DNA of 64,000 bases, taken from positions 1 to 64,000 of the forward strand of contig NZ_JACIDN010000006.1 in the NCBI RefSeq assembly GCF_014196345.1, written 5' to 3'. The number at the start of each line of letters is the position of its first letter. Position 1 is the stretch's first letter. A model generated the notes under the pieces. It saw only the letters and a program-made list of their open reading frames with translations, made no database searches and was not told the origin of the DNA. The position numbers were made by a program, and so were the translations under genes. This document shows positions 10,509 to 20,427 of this stretch, one piece after another. Origin of the DNA: Methylobacterium brachythecii (GTDB lineage Bacteria; Pseudomonadota; Alphaproteobacteria; Rhizobiales; Beijerinckiaceae).

Positions 10509-10538
10509 CGGCGGCCCGTGCTACGCGCGTGGCCGCCG
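10509..10538 (+). repeat. Hairpin upstream of secY
   Basis: CGGCGGCC (10509-10516) pairs with GGCCGCCG (10531-10538) across a 14-base loop, about 48 bases before the secY ATG. A TCTCTG stretch follows instead of a T run. It is a possible attenuator separating ribosomal protein genes from the translocase gene. Confidence 0.3.
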
Positions 10539-10585
10539 TCTCTGTTTCCAGATCCTCCGGACGGCATTCTTCGGGAACCCGTGAC

Positions 10586-11932
<1,347 letters not shown>

Positions 11933-12064
11933 AGCCGGCGGCTCTCGGCCAAAGGTCTACCGGAAGGGGCGCACAAAAGGCGTTCCTTTCCGGCCATTCG
12001 ATAGACTACCCTGCCTGATGGAATAACGAGCCCGCGAGGCGGGCCTGAGGAGGATCACGGCGCC

Positions 12065-12667
12065 ATGCGGATCATTCTGCTCGGACCCCCTGGGGCAGGG
12101 AAGGGTACGCAATCCGAGCGAATCACGAAAGCCTACGGCATTCCCCAGCTCTCGACCGGTGACATGCTGCGCGCCGCCGTCGCGGCCGGCACGCCGGTCG
12201 GGCTGGAAGCCAAATCGATCATGGAGAGCGGCGGCCTGGTGCCGGACGCCGTCGTGGTCGGCATCGTCGCCGACCGCGTCGAAGAGGCCGATGCCGAGAA
12301 CGGCTTCATCCTCGACGGTTTCCCGCGCACGGTCGAGCAGGCCATCGCCCTCGACGCGATGCTCAAGGAGAAACACCTCGAGCTAGACACCGTGGTCGAG
12401 TTCGTCGTGGACGAGAATGCCCTGGTCGGCCGCATCGCCAAGCGCGCCGAGGAGACCGCGGCACGCGGACAACCCGTGCGCAAGGACGACACGCCAGAGG
12501 TCTTCAAGTCTCGCTTCGAGGCATACAAGAAGCAGACGGCACCGCTGTCGAACTATTATGCCAGCCTCGGCCATTTGCAGACGATCGACGGCATGAAGCC
12601 GATCGACGAGGTGACGAAGGATCTCACGACGATCCTCGATCGCTACCGGCAGACCGTCACCTCCTGA
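12065..12667 (+). CDS. adk: Adenylate kinase (short-lid form)
   Basis: Adenylate kinase converts AMP and ATP to two ADP in the cytoplasm. The 200 residues start [20 protein letters not shown] with the P-loop, then [24 protein letters not shown] and [20 protein letters not shown]. The lid between the DGFPRT region and the C-terminus lacks the long insertion of the 214-residue E. coli enzyme and any zinc cysteines. A TGAGGAGG ribosome binding site precedes the ATG 132 bases after secY. Confidence 0.97.
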   Translation: MRIILLGPPGAGKGTQSERITKAYGIPQLSTGDMLRAAVAAGTPVGLEAKSIMESGGLVPDAVVVGIVADRVEEADAENGFILDGFPRTVEQAIALDAMLKEKHLELDTVVEFVVDENALVGRIAKRAEETAARGQPVRKDDTPEVFKSRFEAYKKQTAPLSNYYASLGHLQTIDGMKPIDEVTKDLTTILDRYRQTVTS

Positions 12668-12700
12668 GCCGAACGGCTCGGGAGCAGCCTTGACTCCCCG

Positions 12701-12725
12701 GGTGGCCTGCGCTAGGCGGGCCACC
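12701..12725 (+). repeat. Hairpin downstream of adk
   Basis: GGTGGCC (12701-12707) pairs with GGCCACC (12719-12725), 33 bases after the adk stop, followed by TTCGT. A smaller GAGCCG/CGGCTC hairpin overlaps the adk stop just before it. Together they could mark the partial end of the spc transcript before the alpha block. Confidence 0.35.
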
Positions 12726-12889
12726 TTCGTCCAGACCGCGATCAGGTCCAGGGTGCCTCATTGAGGCTGCTCTTGGGCCGATTTGTCGTTACGGACCGAG
12801 ACACTAGCATCCGCGCGCATGGGCCGGCCTCCACCGGACGCGTGCAAAATTCGTGGCTCGGGCTCAGCCCAGCCCAGATGGAGAAGACC

Positions 12890-13258
12890 TTGGCCCGTAT
12901 CGCAGGCGTCAACATCCCGACCAACAAGCGCGTCGTCATCGCGCTTCAGTACATCCACGGCATCGGCTCCAAGAAGGCCGGCGAGATCACCGAGAAGGTC
13001 GGCATTCCAGCCGAGCGTCGCGTCAACGAGCTGACCGACGCCGAGGTTCTCCAGATCCGTGAGACGATCGACCGTGATTACCTCGTCGAGGGCGACCTCC
13101 GCCGCGACGTCTCGATGAACATCAAACGCCTGATGGATCTCGGCTGCTACCGTGGCCTGCGCCACCGCAAGCAGCTCCCGGTTCGCGGCCAGCGCACCCA
13201 CACCAACGCCCGGACCCGCAAGGGCAAGGCGAAGCCCATCGCCGGCAAGAAGAAGTAA
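12890..13258 (+). CDS. rpsM: 30S ribosomal protein S13 (TTG start proposed)
   Basis: S13 lies in the 30S head and contacts the 50S subunit and P-site tRNA. A TTG at 12890 gives the canonical [22 protein letters not shown] beginning and 122 residues, and GGAGAAG lies just upstream at a usable distance. The alternative ATG at 12878 would add four residues (MEKT) and leave no ribosome binding site in front. [22 protein letters not shown] and [14 protein letters not shown] confirm the family. It is the first gene of the alpha block. Confidence 0.95.
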   Translation: MARIAGVNIPTNKRVVIALQYIHGIGSKKAGEITEKVGIPAERRVNELTDAEVLQIRETIDRDYLVEGDLRRDVSMNIKRLMDLGCYRGLRHRKQLPVRGQRTHTNARTRKGKAKPIAGKKK

Positions 13259-13270
13259 TTCGGTTCCATC

Positions 13271-13295
13271 GGAGGCCGGGCATCGCGCGGCCTCC
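13271..13295 (+). repeat. Hairpin between rpsM and rpsK
   Basis: GGAGGCC (13271-13277) pairs with GGCCTCC (13289-13295) and is followed by TTCGTTCG. It lies in the 174-base gap between two genes that are usually close, so it may partly terminate or process the transcript. Confidence 0.3.
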
Positions 13296-13432
13296 TTCGT
13301 TCGCACGGCGCGATCCGATCGCAACCGTGACCGTTCGAAACGTCCGCCATGGCGGCGTATTCGGTACCGAGAGACACGCAATCCCGAGCGCCTGGCATTA
13401 CGGGCGCGCCTGAAGGAAGAGACTGAGAACAG

Positions 13433-13822
13433 ATGGCTAAGGAACCGACCCGCGTCCGCCGGCGCGAACGCAAGAACATCGTGTCGGGCGTCGCCCACGT
13501 GAACGCCTCGTTCAACAACACGATGATCACCATCACCGACGCACAGGGCAACACGATCTCGTGGTCGTCGGCCGGCGCCATGGGCTTCAAGGGCTCGCGC
13601 AAGTCGACCCCGTACGCTGCCCAGGTCGCCGCCGAGGACGCAGCCCGCAAGGCTTCCGAGCACGGCATGCGCACCCTCGAGGTCGAGGTGTCCGGTCCGG
13701 GCTCCGGTCGTGAATCGGCCCTGCGCGCTCTCCAGGCCGCGGGCTTTACCGTGACCTCGATCCGCGACGTGACCTCGATCCCGCATAACGGCTGCCGCCC
13801 GCGCAAGCGTCGCCGCGTCTGA
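13433..13822 (+). CDS. rpsK: 30S ribosomal protein S11
   Basis: S11 forms the 30S platform near the E site. The 129 residues equal the E. coli length and contain [39 protein letters not shown] and the C-terminal [18 protein letters not shown]. It is followed after 23 bases by a metallo-beta-lactamase-fold gene instead of rpsD or rpoA. Confidence 0.97.
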   Translation: MAKEPTRVRRRERKNIVSGVAHVNASFNNTMITITDAQGNTISWSSAGAMGFKGSRKSTPYAAQVAAEDAARKASEHGMRTLEVEVSGPGSGRESALRALQAAGFTVTSIRDVTSIPHNGCRPRKRRRV

Positions 13823-13845
13823 GCGAGGATCGGAAGGAGTCTCGC

Positions 13846-14730
13846 GTGTCGGACGGTTCGAAGCCGCTTCCCGGAGTGCTGCGTTGGAACCTCGGTGACC
13901 TCACGGTCACCGTGCTCAACGACGGCTGGTTCCAGGACTCGGCCGAGAACCTCGTCACCGGCATTCCCGCTGCGGACGCCGTCGGGCTTCAGAAGTCCGG
14001 TCACCGGCCTTCCGATCCGCGCGTCACGCTGAACGCCTTCCTGATCACGGGGCCGGGCCGCAAGCCGCTGTTGATCGATGCGGGCTACGGCCCGCTTTCT
14101 CCGGTCGATACGCTCGGCCGGGTTCCTGCGGCTCTGGCCACGACCGGTGTCACGCCGGCCGAGATCGAGACGGTGCTCGTCAGCCACCTGCATCCCGACC
14201 ATATCGGCGGCCTGCTCGGGGATGACGGCAAGGCACGTTTCCCGAACGCGACCTTGGTGTTGCACGCCGACGAGGCCGCGCATTGGCTTCCCGATGCGGC
14301 GCTCGCCAAGGCACCGGACGGGGCCAAGCCGTATTTCGAGAACGCCCGCAAGGTGATCTCGGCCTACGAGGGCCGGGTTGTCGAACATCGGGGCGGCGAG
14401 GTCGCACCAGGGATCGTCGCCGTTCCGCTGCCCGGCCACACGCCGGGCCATACCGGTTTCCGGATCACGTCGGGCAGCCGGTCGCTGCTGATGTGGACCG
14501 ACGTCGTCCACCTGCCGGCGATCCAGTTCGCCAAACCCGAGGCAGGGGTCGGCTTCGACGTCGATGGTGATCAGGCACGGGAGACGCGCAAGCGCATCCT
14601 CGCCGAGGTCGCCGACAACGGCACGCTGATCGCCGGATCTCATCTCGAGTTTCCGGCGCTCGGCTACGTGGCGCGCGATGGCGGTGGCTACCGCTTCGTG
14701 CCCGAGCTCTGGGTTTCAGGGCAGCAATAG
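13846..14730 (+). CDS. MBL-fold metallohydrolase inserted between rpsK and rpoA
   Basis: A 294-residue cytoplasmic-looking protein (no signal peptide) with a complete metallo-beta-lactamase metal site: SHLHPDHIGG supplies H114, H116, D118 and H119, followed by PGHTPGHTGF and the bridging aspartate in MWTDVVH. The substrate is unknown; lactonases, glyoxalase II-like and quinone-pathway proteins share this fold. The GTG start follows a GGAAGGAG site. It lies 23 bases after rpsK and 93 before rpoA, so it is probably co-transcribed with ribosomal and RNA polymerase genes, which is not the standard operon content. Confidence 0.88.
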   Translation: MSDGSKPLPGVLRWNLGDLTVTVLNDGWFQDSAENLVTGIPAADAVGLQKSGHRPSDPRVTLNAFLITGPGRKPLLIDAGYGPLSPVDTLGRVPAALATTGVTPAEIETVLVSHLHPDHIGGLLGDDGKARFPNATLVLHADEAAHWLPDAALAKAPDGAKPYFENARKVISAYEGRVVEHRGGEVAPGIVAVPLPGHTPGHTGFRITSGSRSLLMWTDVVHLPAIQFAKPEAGVGFDVDGDQARETRKRILAEVADNGTLIAGSHLEFPALGYVARDGGGYRFVPELWVSGQQ

Positions 14731-14823
14731 TTTCAGGGACCGATCTCGACGCGGGGGCGCGTGGGGGTCGGCCGAAGCGTGATCCGGGACGCCGGACACG
14801 CGAGTACGACGAGAGGTAGGACC

Positions 14824-15843
14824 GTGGTCATTCAGAAGAACTGGCAAGAGCTCATCAAGCCGAACAAGCTGCAGGTTTCGGCCGGCGACGACCCGAAGCG
14901 GGTCGCCACCGTCGTGGCCGAGCCGCTCGAGCGCGGCTTCGGCACGACGCTCGGGAACTCGCTGCGCCGCGTGCTGCTGTCGTCCCTCCAGGGCGCCGCC
15001 GTGACCTCGGTGCAGATCGACGGCGTGCTGCACGAGTTCTCGTCGATCCCGGGCGTCCGTGAGGACGTCACCGACATCGTCCTGAACATCAAGACGATCG
15101 CCATCCGCTCGCAGACCGACCAGCCGAAGCGCATGACCCTGCGCAAGACCGGCCCGGGTCTCGTGACCGCCGGCGATATCGGTGCGATCGGCGACATCCA
15201 GATCCTGAACCCGGACCTCGTGCTCTGCACGCTCGACGACGGCGCTGAGATCCGCATGGAGTTCACGGTGGCCACCGGCAAGGGCTACGTCCCGGCTGAG
15301 CGCAATCGCCCCGAGGATGCGCCGATCGGCCTGATCCCGGTCGACGCCCTGTTCTCGCCCGTGACCAAGGTCAGCTACCGCGTCGAGACCACCCGCGAGG
15401 GCCAGGATCTCGACAAGGACAAGCTGACCATGACGGTCGAGACCAACGGCGCGATCTCGCCGGAGGATTCGCTGGCCTACGCTGCGCGCATCATCCAGGA
15501 CCAGCTGCAGATCTTCGTGAACTTCGAGGAGCCCCGCAAGGAAGAGGCCGCGCCGCTCGCGCCGCAGCTCCCCTTCAACCCGGCTCTGCTCAAGAAGGTC
15601 GACGAACTCGAGTTGTCGGTGCGTTCGGCGAACTGCCTGAAGAACGACAACATCGTCTACATCGGCGACCTCATCCAGAAGTCCGAGGGCGAGATGCTTC
15701 GCACCCCGAACTTCGGCCGCAAGTCGCTCAACGAGATCAAGGAAGTGCTCGCCGGAATGGGCCTGCACCTCGGCATGGACATCCCCGGCTGGCCGCCGGA
15801 GAACATCGAAGATCTCGCCAAGCGCTTCGAAGAGCACTACTGA
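14824..15843 (+). CDS. rpoA: DNA-directed RNA polymerase subunit alpha (GTG start)
   Basis: Alpha nucleates RNA polymerase assembly and its C-terminal domain contacts UP elements and activators such as Crp. The 339 residues start (M)[15 protein letters not shown] from a GTG at 14824 that follows GAGGTAGGA. The N-terminal domain has [21 protein letters not shown], and the C-terminal domain has [20 protein letters not shown] and [13 protein letters not shown]. In-frame sequence upstream to 14761 is unlike the family. Confidence 0.97.
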   Translation: MVIQKNWQELIKPNKLQVSAGDDPKRVATVVAEPLERGFGTTLGNSLRRVLLSSLQGAAVTSVQIDGVLHEFSSIPGVREDVTDIVLNIKTIAIRSQTDQPKRMTLRKTGPGLVTAGDIGAIGDIQILNPDLVLCTLDDGAEIRMEFTVATGKGYVPAERNRPEDAPIGLIPVDALFSPVTKVSYRVETTREGQDLDKDKLTMTVETNGAISPEDSLAYAARIIQDQLQIFVNFEEPRKEEAAPLAPQLPFNPALLKKVDELELSVRSANCLKNDNIVYIGDLIQKSEGEMLRTPNFGRKSLNEIKEVLAGMGLHLGMDIPGWPPENIEDLAKRFEEHY

Positions 15844-15852
15844 GCCGAAGCT

Positions 15853-15888
15853 GTCATCCCGGGGCCGCGATGCGGAACCCGGGATGAC
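15853..15888 (+). repeat. Perfect 11-bp hairpin between rpoA and rplQ
   Basis: GTCATCCCGGG (15853-15863) is perfectly complementary to CCCGGGATGAC (15878-15888) across a 14-base loop, ten bases after the rpoA stop and with no T tract. The shape resembles short palindromic units scattered in intergenic regions of related bacteria, but only one copy was noticed in this window. It could also be an RNA-processing site between rpoA and rplQ. Confidence 0.5.
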
Positions 15889-16002
15889 GTCCGGAGAAGA
15901 ATCCCGCCGCGGGGTCAAGCGGATAACATCAGAAGGAGCCCCAATCGTGGGGCACTCGGCCGTACCGTGGCACGGCGGCCGTGAGAAAAAAGGATAGCCA
16001 CC

Positions 16003-16419
16003 ATGCGTCACGGATTTCGCGGTCGTCGCTTCAATCGCACCACCGAGCATCGTAAGGCCATGTTCGCGAACATGACCGCAGCGCTCATCAAGCACGAGCA
16101 GATCGTCACCACCCTGCCGAAGGCGAAGGACCTTCGTCCGGTCATGGAGAAGCTGATCTCGCTCGGCCGTATCGACAGCGTCCACACCCGTCGTCTCGCC
16201 ATGGGCCAGATCCGTGACGCCGATATGGTCGTGAAGCTCTTCACGGTGCTCGGCCCGCGCTACACCTCGCGTCCGGGCGGCTACTGCCGGATCATGAAGG
16301 CCGGCTTCCGCAAGGGCGACAACGCCCCGCTTGCCGTCATCGAGTTCGTCGACCGTGACGTCGATGCCCGCGGCAAGGATTCCGGCCCGGTTCAGGGCGG
16401 CGAGGCAGAAGCGGCCTGA
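16003..16419 (+). CDS. rplQ: 50S ribosomal protein L17
   Basis: L17 is a 50S protein near the tunnel exit and closes the alpha operon. The 138 residues (E. coli 127) begin [24 protein letters not shown] and include [20 protein letters not shown] and [27 protein letters not shown] 159-base gap with hairpins separates it from rpoA. A strong terminator follows 24 bases after the stop. Confidence 0.97.
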   Translation: MRHGFRGRRFNRTTEHRKAMFANMTAALIKHEQIVTTLPKAKDLRPVMEKLISLGRIDSVHTRRLAMGQIRDADMVVKLFTVLGPRYTSRPGGYCRIMKAGFRKGDNAPLAVIEFVDRDVDARGKDSGPVQGGEAEAA

Positions 16420-16443
16420 GCCGCGAACCTCAAAGGATGTTCG

Positions 16444-16471
16444 AAAAGGCGGCTCTCGGGCCGCCTTTTTT
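16444..16471 (+). terminator. Intrinsic terminator of the ribosomal superoperon
   Basis: AAAAGGCGGC (16444-16453) pairs with GCCGCCTTTT (16460-16469) over a six-base loop, and the run of six T reaches 16471. The preceding A residues make it effective on the opposite strand as well, so it can also stop transcription from trmD, whose gene ends at 16515 on the minus strand. Confidence 0.88.
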
Positions 16472-16514
16472 GTGTCTCCGATCCGGCGGGTGGCGGATCG
16501 TTGTGATCGGTCGC

Positions 16515-17222
16515 CTAATCCTTGCGGCGGGTCAGCAAGTCCGGCCGCCGCTCCCGCGTGAGCCGCTCGCTTTCCGCCTCCCGCCACTTCGCGATGGCGC
16601 CGTGATTGCCGCCATTGAGGATGTCGGGGATCGCGTGCCCCTCCCATTCGCGGGGCCGTGTGTATTGCGGATATTCGAGGCGCCCGGATTCGAAGCTCTC
16701 GTCTTCGCCCGATGCGACCTTGCCCATCACGCCGGGCAGCAGCCGCACGCAGGCATCGACGAGCACGAGGGCCGCGATCTCACCTCCGGACAGCACGTAG
16801 TCGCCGATGGACACCTCTTCGAGGCCGCGTGCGCTGATCACCCGTTCATCCACCCCCTCGAAGCGGCCGCAGACGATCACCGCACCGGGTCCGGTGCTCA
16901 ACGCGCGGACCCGCGCCTGGCTCAGAGGTTTTCCGCGCGGAGACATCAGCAGGCGAGGACGGGGATCGTCGGGGGCGACGACCGCGTCGATGGCGGCGGC
17001 CAGCACGTCACAGCGCAGCACCATGCCGGCGCCGCCGCCAGCCGGCGTGTCGTCGACGCTGCGATGGCGTCCGATGCCGTGCTCACGGATCTGACGGGCC
17101 TCCAGCGCCCAGGTGCCACGCGTGAGCGCGTCGCCGGAGAGGGAGATCCCAAGCGGCCCGGGGAACATCTCTGGATAGAGCGTAAGGATGGTGGCGCGCC
17201 AGGGCGCAGGGTCGGTGGTCAT
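16515..17222 (-). CDS. trmD: tRNA (guanine(37)-N1)-methyltransferase
   Basis: TrmD methylates G37 next to the anticodon to prevent frameshifting, using SAM bound in a knotted fold. The 235 residues start [22 protein letters not shown]. They include [16 protein letters not shown], the knot segment [18 protein letters not shown] and [17 protein letters not shown] at 17222 is chosen because an 18-residue upstream extension has no family match. It normally follows rimM directly, but here two opposite-strand genes intervene, and rplS is not beside it. Confidence 0.95.
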   Translation of the reverse strand: MTTDPAPWRATILTLYPEMFPGPLGISLSGDALTRGTWALEARQIREHGIGRHRSVDDTPAGGGAGMVLRCDVLAAAIDAVVAPDDPRPRLLMSPRGKPLSQARVRALSTGPGAVIVCGRFEGVDERVISARGLEEVSIGDYVLSGGEIAALVLVDACVRLLPGVMGKVASGEDESFESGRLEYPQYTRPREWEGHAIPDILNGGNHGAIAKWREAESERLTRERRPDLLTRRKD

Positions 17223-17301
17223 GGCCTCCCATGGCGCGTCGCGCGGGCGGGCGTCAAATGTGCTCGCGGCATCCAAGCCGCCGTTGGGTTATGCTCGCCT
17301 G

Positions 17302-18054
17302 ATGATCCTTCGCGCGCTCGCCATCCTCGCCCTCACGGCCGCTTTCGCGAACAGCGCCGTCGCCGAGGACGTCCAACCGATGGCGCCCCCTGGCCTGCCG
17401 GCCGACCGTTTCCCGAAGCCTGATCGTCCGGTCGCCGAAATCGTCTCACCGGCCTGGGCGCTCGAGAAGCGGCGCAACCAGGCCGACGAGGTCGGGCAGG
17501 TCGCCGCGCTCATGAAGATCCGCGAAGGCCAGACCTTGGCCGATATCGGCGCCGGCAACGGCTACTACGTTTTTCGGCTCGCAAAGCGCGTCGGGCCGAG
17601 CGGTAGGGTGCTCGCGGAGGACATCACGCCCGACTATCTGGCCGAGCTCGACAGGAAGGTCCGTGAGAGCGGACAGACCAACATCGCAGTGGTGCGCGGC
17701 GAGGCGCATGATCCGCGGCTTCCGGCCGCCTCACTCGATGCCGCCGTGCTCGTTCACATGTATCATGAGATCAGCCAGCCCTACGGCCTGCTACACAACC
17801 TCGCGGCTGCGATGAAGCCGGGCGGACGGGTTGGGATCGTCGATGCCGACGACATCCCCTCGAAGCATGGGACGCCGCCGAAGCTGCTGCGCTGTGAGCT
17901 CGCTGCCGCCGGCTACAAGGAGGTGAGTCTCGCGACGTTGAAGGGCGGCGTCGGCTATCTCGCGATCTTCGAGGCGCCAACCCCCGAGGGGCGGCCCGAT
18001 CCGTCGACCATCACGCCCTGCAAGGACGAGACGACGCGAAAGAAAAGGGACTGA
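17302..18054 (+). CDS. Class I SAM-dependent methyltransferase with signal peptide
   Basis: A 250-residue methyltransferase. Residues 1-20 form a Sec-type signal peptide (ILRALAILALTAAFANSAVA, cleavage likely after AVA). The catalytic domain follows, with the SAM-binding loop TLADIGAGNGYYVFRLA, the acidic residue in LAEDITPDYLAELD and the LDAAVLVHMYHEI strand. Export of a SAM enzyme is odd, because SAM is not known to be available in the periplasm. It lies on the strand opposite trmD and rimM between them. The substrate is unknown. Confidence 0.8.
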   Translation: MILRALAILALTAAFANSAVAEDVQPMAPPGLPADRFPKPDRPVAEIVSPAWALEKRRNQADEVGQVAALMKIREGQTLADIGAGNGYYVFRLAKRVGPSGRVLAEDITPDYLAELDRKVRESGQTNIAVVRGEAHDPRLPAASLDAAVLVHMYHEISQPYGLLHNLAAAMKPGGRVGIVDADDIPSKHGTPPKLLRCELAAAGYKEVSLATLKGGVGYLAIFEAPTPEGRPDPSTITPCKDETTRKKRD

Positions 18055-18177
18055 GGAAGATCGGCCCAGCGCTTCGCTTTCACTGACGCAAGCGACTTTT
18101 CACAAACGGCATGACGCCGTTCACGGCTTGCGAGGATTCCCAGGGTAGCTTGTCCGGTTCCACCCCCGGATGCTCTC

Positions 18178-18972
18178 ATGATCCTCGGCCTTTGGCTCGA
18201 TCAGCCCGTCTGGCTGATGTTCGCCCTGCTTGCCGTGCCGTTTCTCGGCCTCTGCGCGATCCTATCAGTGTTGACGCTGTGGCGGCGCTCGCGCCCGCTG
18301 ATGCAGGCCTGCGGCACCGGGATTGTCGCCCCGTATTTCAGCGCGATCTCGGTGTTGCTCGCGCTGTTGACGGGCTTTGTCGCCAATGATGCCTGGGAAC
18401 GTCAGCGCCAGGCCTCGCGCGTCGTGCAGTCCGAACGCGCCAATGCCCGCGCCGTCTACGATCTCAGCATCGCGACCGTTTCGGACATGAGCGGGATCCG
18501 GGCCTCCCTCGCCAACTACCTCGATGCCGTGATCGGAGACGAATGGCCGGCCATGGCGGAGACTGGCCACGCGTCGCAGCGCGCCGGCGCGGCACTGGGA
18601 CGGCTGCTCCAGGCAGTCGCCGACCCGAAGGCCGGCGCCGAGTCGGGTCCGGCCGCGCAATCGGCCTTGCTCGATGCGGTGATGAACCTGCGCTCGGCAC
18701 GCGGCGAGCGCCTCGCCTTGGCGGATGCGCAGGGCGACGAGACCAAGTGGTTGACGCTGCTGGTGCTCGCCGCGCTGACACTCGTTGCGCTCGCGCTGAT
18801 TCACCTGGAGAAGCCACGCGCGCAGGCGACCGTCCTGCTGCTCTTCGCGGCGGCGATGATCTCGACGCTCGGGCTGATCGCCCTGCACGAACGGCCCTTC
18901 GACGGCCCGATGGCGCTGAAACCGGATGCCCTGCGCGCAGCCCGGGCCGGGATGGAGATCAAAGCGCCGTAG
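18178..18972 (+). CDS. DUF4239-type membrane protein
   Basis: A 264-residue membrane protein with two N-terminal hydrophobic segments (about residues 10-35 and 52-72), a central soluble region of about 120 residues, and two C-terminal segments (about 185-205 and 212-232). This plan and the FSAISVLLALLTGFVANDAW block resemble DUF4239 (bestrophin-like) proteins. No function is established. It follows the methyltransferase by 123 bases in the same direction and ends 12 bases before the rimM stop, facing it. No good ribosome binding site is seen. Confidence 0.65.
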   Translation: MILGLWLDQPVWLMFALLAVPFLGLCAILSVLTLWRRSRPLMQACGTGIVAPYFSAISVLLALLTGFVANDAWERQRQASRVVQSERANARAVYDLSIATVSDMSGIRASLANYLDAVIGDEWPAMAETGHASQRAGAALGRLLQAVADPKAGAESGPAAQSALLDAVMNLRSARGERLALADAQGDETKWLTLLVLAALTLVALALIHLEKPRAQATVLLLFAAAMISTLGLIALHERPFDGPMALKPDALRAARAGMEIKAP

Positions 18973-18984
18973 GCGCGTTCTCGA

Positions 18985-19590
18985 TCAATCCGGCTCGTCG
19001 GCAGGCTTGGGTCCAGCCGGCGCAAAGAAATCCTCGGGAGGGTCGACCACGACGCGGCGGTTCGGGACGTCGAGTGTCGGCACGAACGCCTTGGTGAAGG
19101 GCAACAGCGCAGTGGCGCCGCCGGTCGCGGACCGGATCTCCAGGAGATCGCCGCCGCCGTAATTCGGCACGGCGACGATGGTGCCGATCGCGAGGCCTTC
19201 TACGTCCACCGCGTCGAGGCCGACGAGATCGGCGGCGAAGAACTCGTCCTCGTCCTGCGGCGTCCCGAGTTTGTCCCGATCGCAGTAGAGGGCGACGCGC
19301 GTCAGCGCCTCGGCGCCGGTGCGATCGATCACGCCTTGCACGCGAACCACCAGAAGGTCGGGCGAAGAGCCGGGTGCCAGCTTGGCATCGGTGAGAACGA
19401 AGCTTCGCCCATCGGCCGCGCGGAGCGGACCATAGCCGGCGATGGCGAGCGGGTCGCTCGTATAGGATTTCAGCCGAATCTCGCCACGCAGGCCCTGCGC
19501 GCGGCCGAATTCGCCGAGGATGACGAGATTTTCGGGGACCGACCGTGGCTCGCTCGCGGCGCGCGATGGGGGGCCGGGGCGACGGGGCAT
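18985..19590 (-). CDS. rimM: Ribosome maturation factor RimM
   Basis: RimM binds S19 and helps 16S rRNA processing and 30S head maturation. The 201 residues carry the N-terminal barrel [24 protein letters not shown] and the PRC-barrel segment [32 protein letters not shown] with the ending [24 protein letters not shown]. It follows rpsP on the minus strand after a 139-base gap with a hairpin. The normal next gene, trmD, is 1.76 kb further on. Confidence 0.95.
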   Translation of the reverse strand: MPRRPGPPSRAASEPRSVPENLVILGEFGRAQGLRGEIRLKSYTSDPLAIAGYGPLRAADGRSFVLTDAKLAPGSSPDLLVVRVQGVIDRTGAEALTRVALYCDRDKLGTPQDEDEFFAADLVGLDAVDVEGLAIGTIVAVPNYGGGDLLEIRSATGGATALLPFTKAFVPTLDVPNRRVVVDPPEDFFAPAGPKPADEPD

Positions 19591-19694
19591 GTAGAGATCT
19601 CGAAAGGTGGGGCAGCTATTCCCTCTGCCCTTTCAGGCAGAGGTCGGGGGGGCGTTTGCCGCCATCGGCGTGTCGGCACGACCCCCACCCTCGA

Positions 19695-19717
19695 TCCCTC
19701 CCCGCAAGGGGGAGGGA
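19695..19717 (-). repeat. G/C palindrome between rpsP and rimM
   Basis: TCCCTCCCC (19695-19703) pairs with GGGGAGGGA (19709-19717) over a five-base loop, 13 bases downstream of the rpsP stop on the minus strand. It has the form of short palindromes common in intergenic regions of GC-rich alphaproteobacteria, and may act as a partial terminator or stabiliser of the rpsP transcript. Confidence 0.4.
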
Positions 19718-19729
19718 CGTCGGTCCAGC

Positions 19730-20092
19730 TTACGCTGCGGCGTCTTCGGCCGGGGCGGCGGCCTTCTCGGCGCGCTTGGCGGCACGCTCCTTGGCCTTCT
19801 CACCGGGCTCGGCCTTCTGCGGATTGTTGCGGGCCGGGCGCTTGGCGAGGCCAGCCTGGTCGAGGAAGCGCAGGACACGGTCCGTCGGCTGGGCGCCCTT
19901 GGCGAGCCAGGACGTGATCTTGTCGGTGTCGAGCACGACGCGGGCCGGATCGTCCTTGGCCTTCATCGGGTCATAGGCGCCGACCTTCTCGATGAAGCGG
20001 CCGTCGCGCGGTGCGCGGGCGTCGGCGACGACGATGCGGTAGTAGGGGCGCTTCTTGGCGCCGCCGCGGGTGAGGCGGATCTTGAGGGACAT
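19730..20092 (-). CDS. rpsP: 30S ribosomal protein S16
   Basis: S16 is required for 30S assembly. The 120 residues start [42 protein letters not shown], the family signature, and end in an alanine/glutamate-rich tail longer than the E. coli protein (82). The ATG overlaps the chorismate mutase TGA by one base, so translation is coupled to ffh and the mutase. Confidence 0.96.
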   Translation of the reverse strand: MSLKIRLTRGGAKKRPYYRIVVADARAPRDGRFIEKVGAYDPMKAKDDPARVVLDTDKITSWLAKGAQPTDRVLRFLDQAGLAKRPARNNPQKAEPGEKAKERAAKRAEKAAAPAEDAAA

Positions 20093-20427
20093 CAGTCTTT
20101 CCTTTCGGTGTCGTTGTTCAGATCGGCATTGAGTGCGATCGTCTGGTGGTGCCGGATGACTTCCTTGACCACGAAGGCCAGGAACTTCTCGGCGAAGTCG
20201 GGGTCGAGCTTGGCATCGACCGCGAGTTTTCTCAGTCGGGTCACCTGTCGTGCCTCCCGGTCGGGATCGGAGGCCGGCATACCCTTGCGAGCTTTGAGCT
20301 CGCCGACCCGCTGCGTGCAGCGAAAGCGCTCAGCGAGTAGGTGGATCAGCGCCGCATCGAAATTGTCGATGCTGTCGCGCAGACGGACGAGTTCCGGGTC
20401 GACGCCCTGTGCAGCCAGGATCGTCAT
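20092..20427 (-). CDS. Chorismate mutase, AroQ class
   Basis: Catalyses chorismate to prephenate, the branch point to phenylalanine and tyrosine. The 111 residues form the all-helical AroQ monofunctional type: [23 protein letters not shown] with the first arginine, [12 protein letters not shown] with the active lysine, and [16 protein letters not shown]. It is sandwiched between ffh (four-base overlap) and rpsP (one-base overlap), tying an amino acid biosynthesis enzyme to translation genes. Confidence 0.9.
   Translation of the reverse strand: MTILAAQGVDPELVRLRDSIDNFDAALIHLLAERFRCTQRVGELKARKGMPASDPDREARQVTRLRKLAVDAKLDPDFAEKFLAFVVKEVIRHHQTIALNADLNNDTERKD

Noticed and set aside
14716..16647. 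A 643-codon minus-strand frame opposite rpoA and rplQ
   Set aside because: It is antisense to two certain genes and shows no coherent domain.
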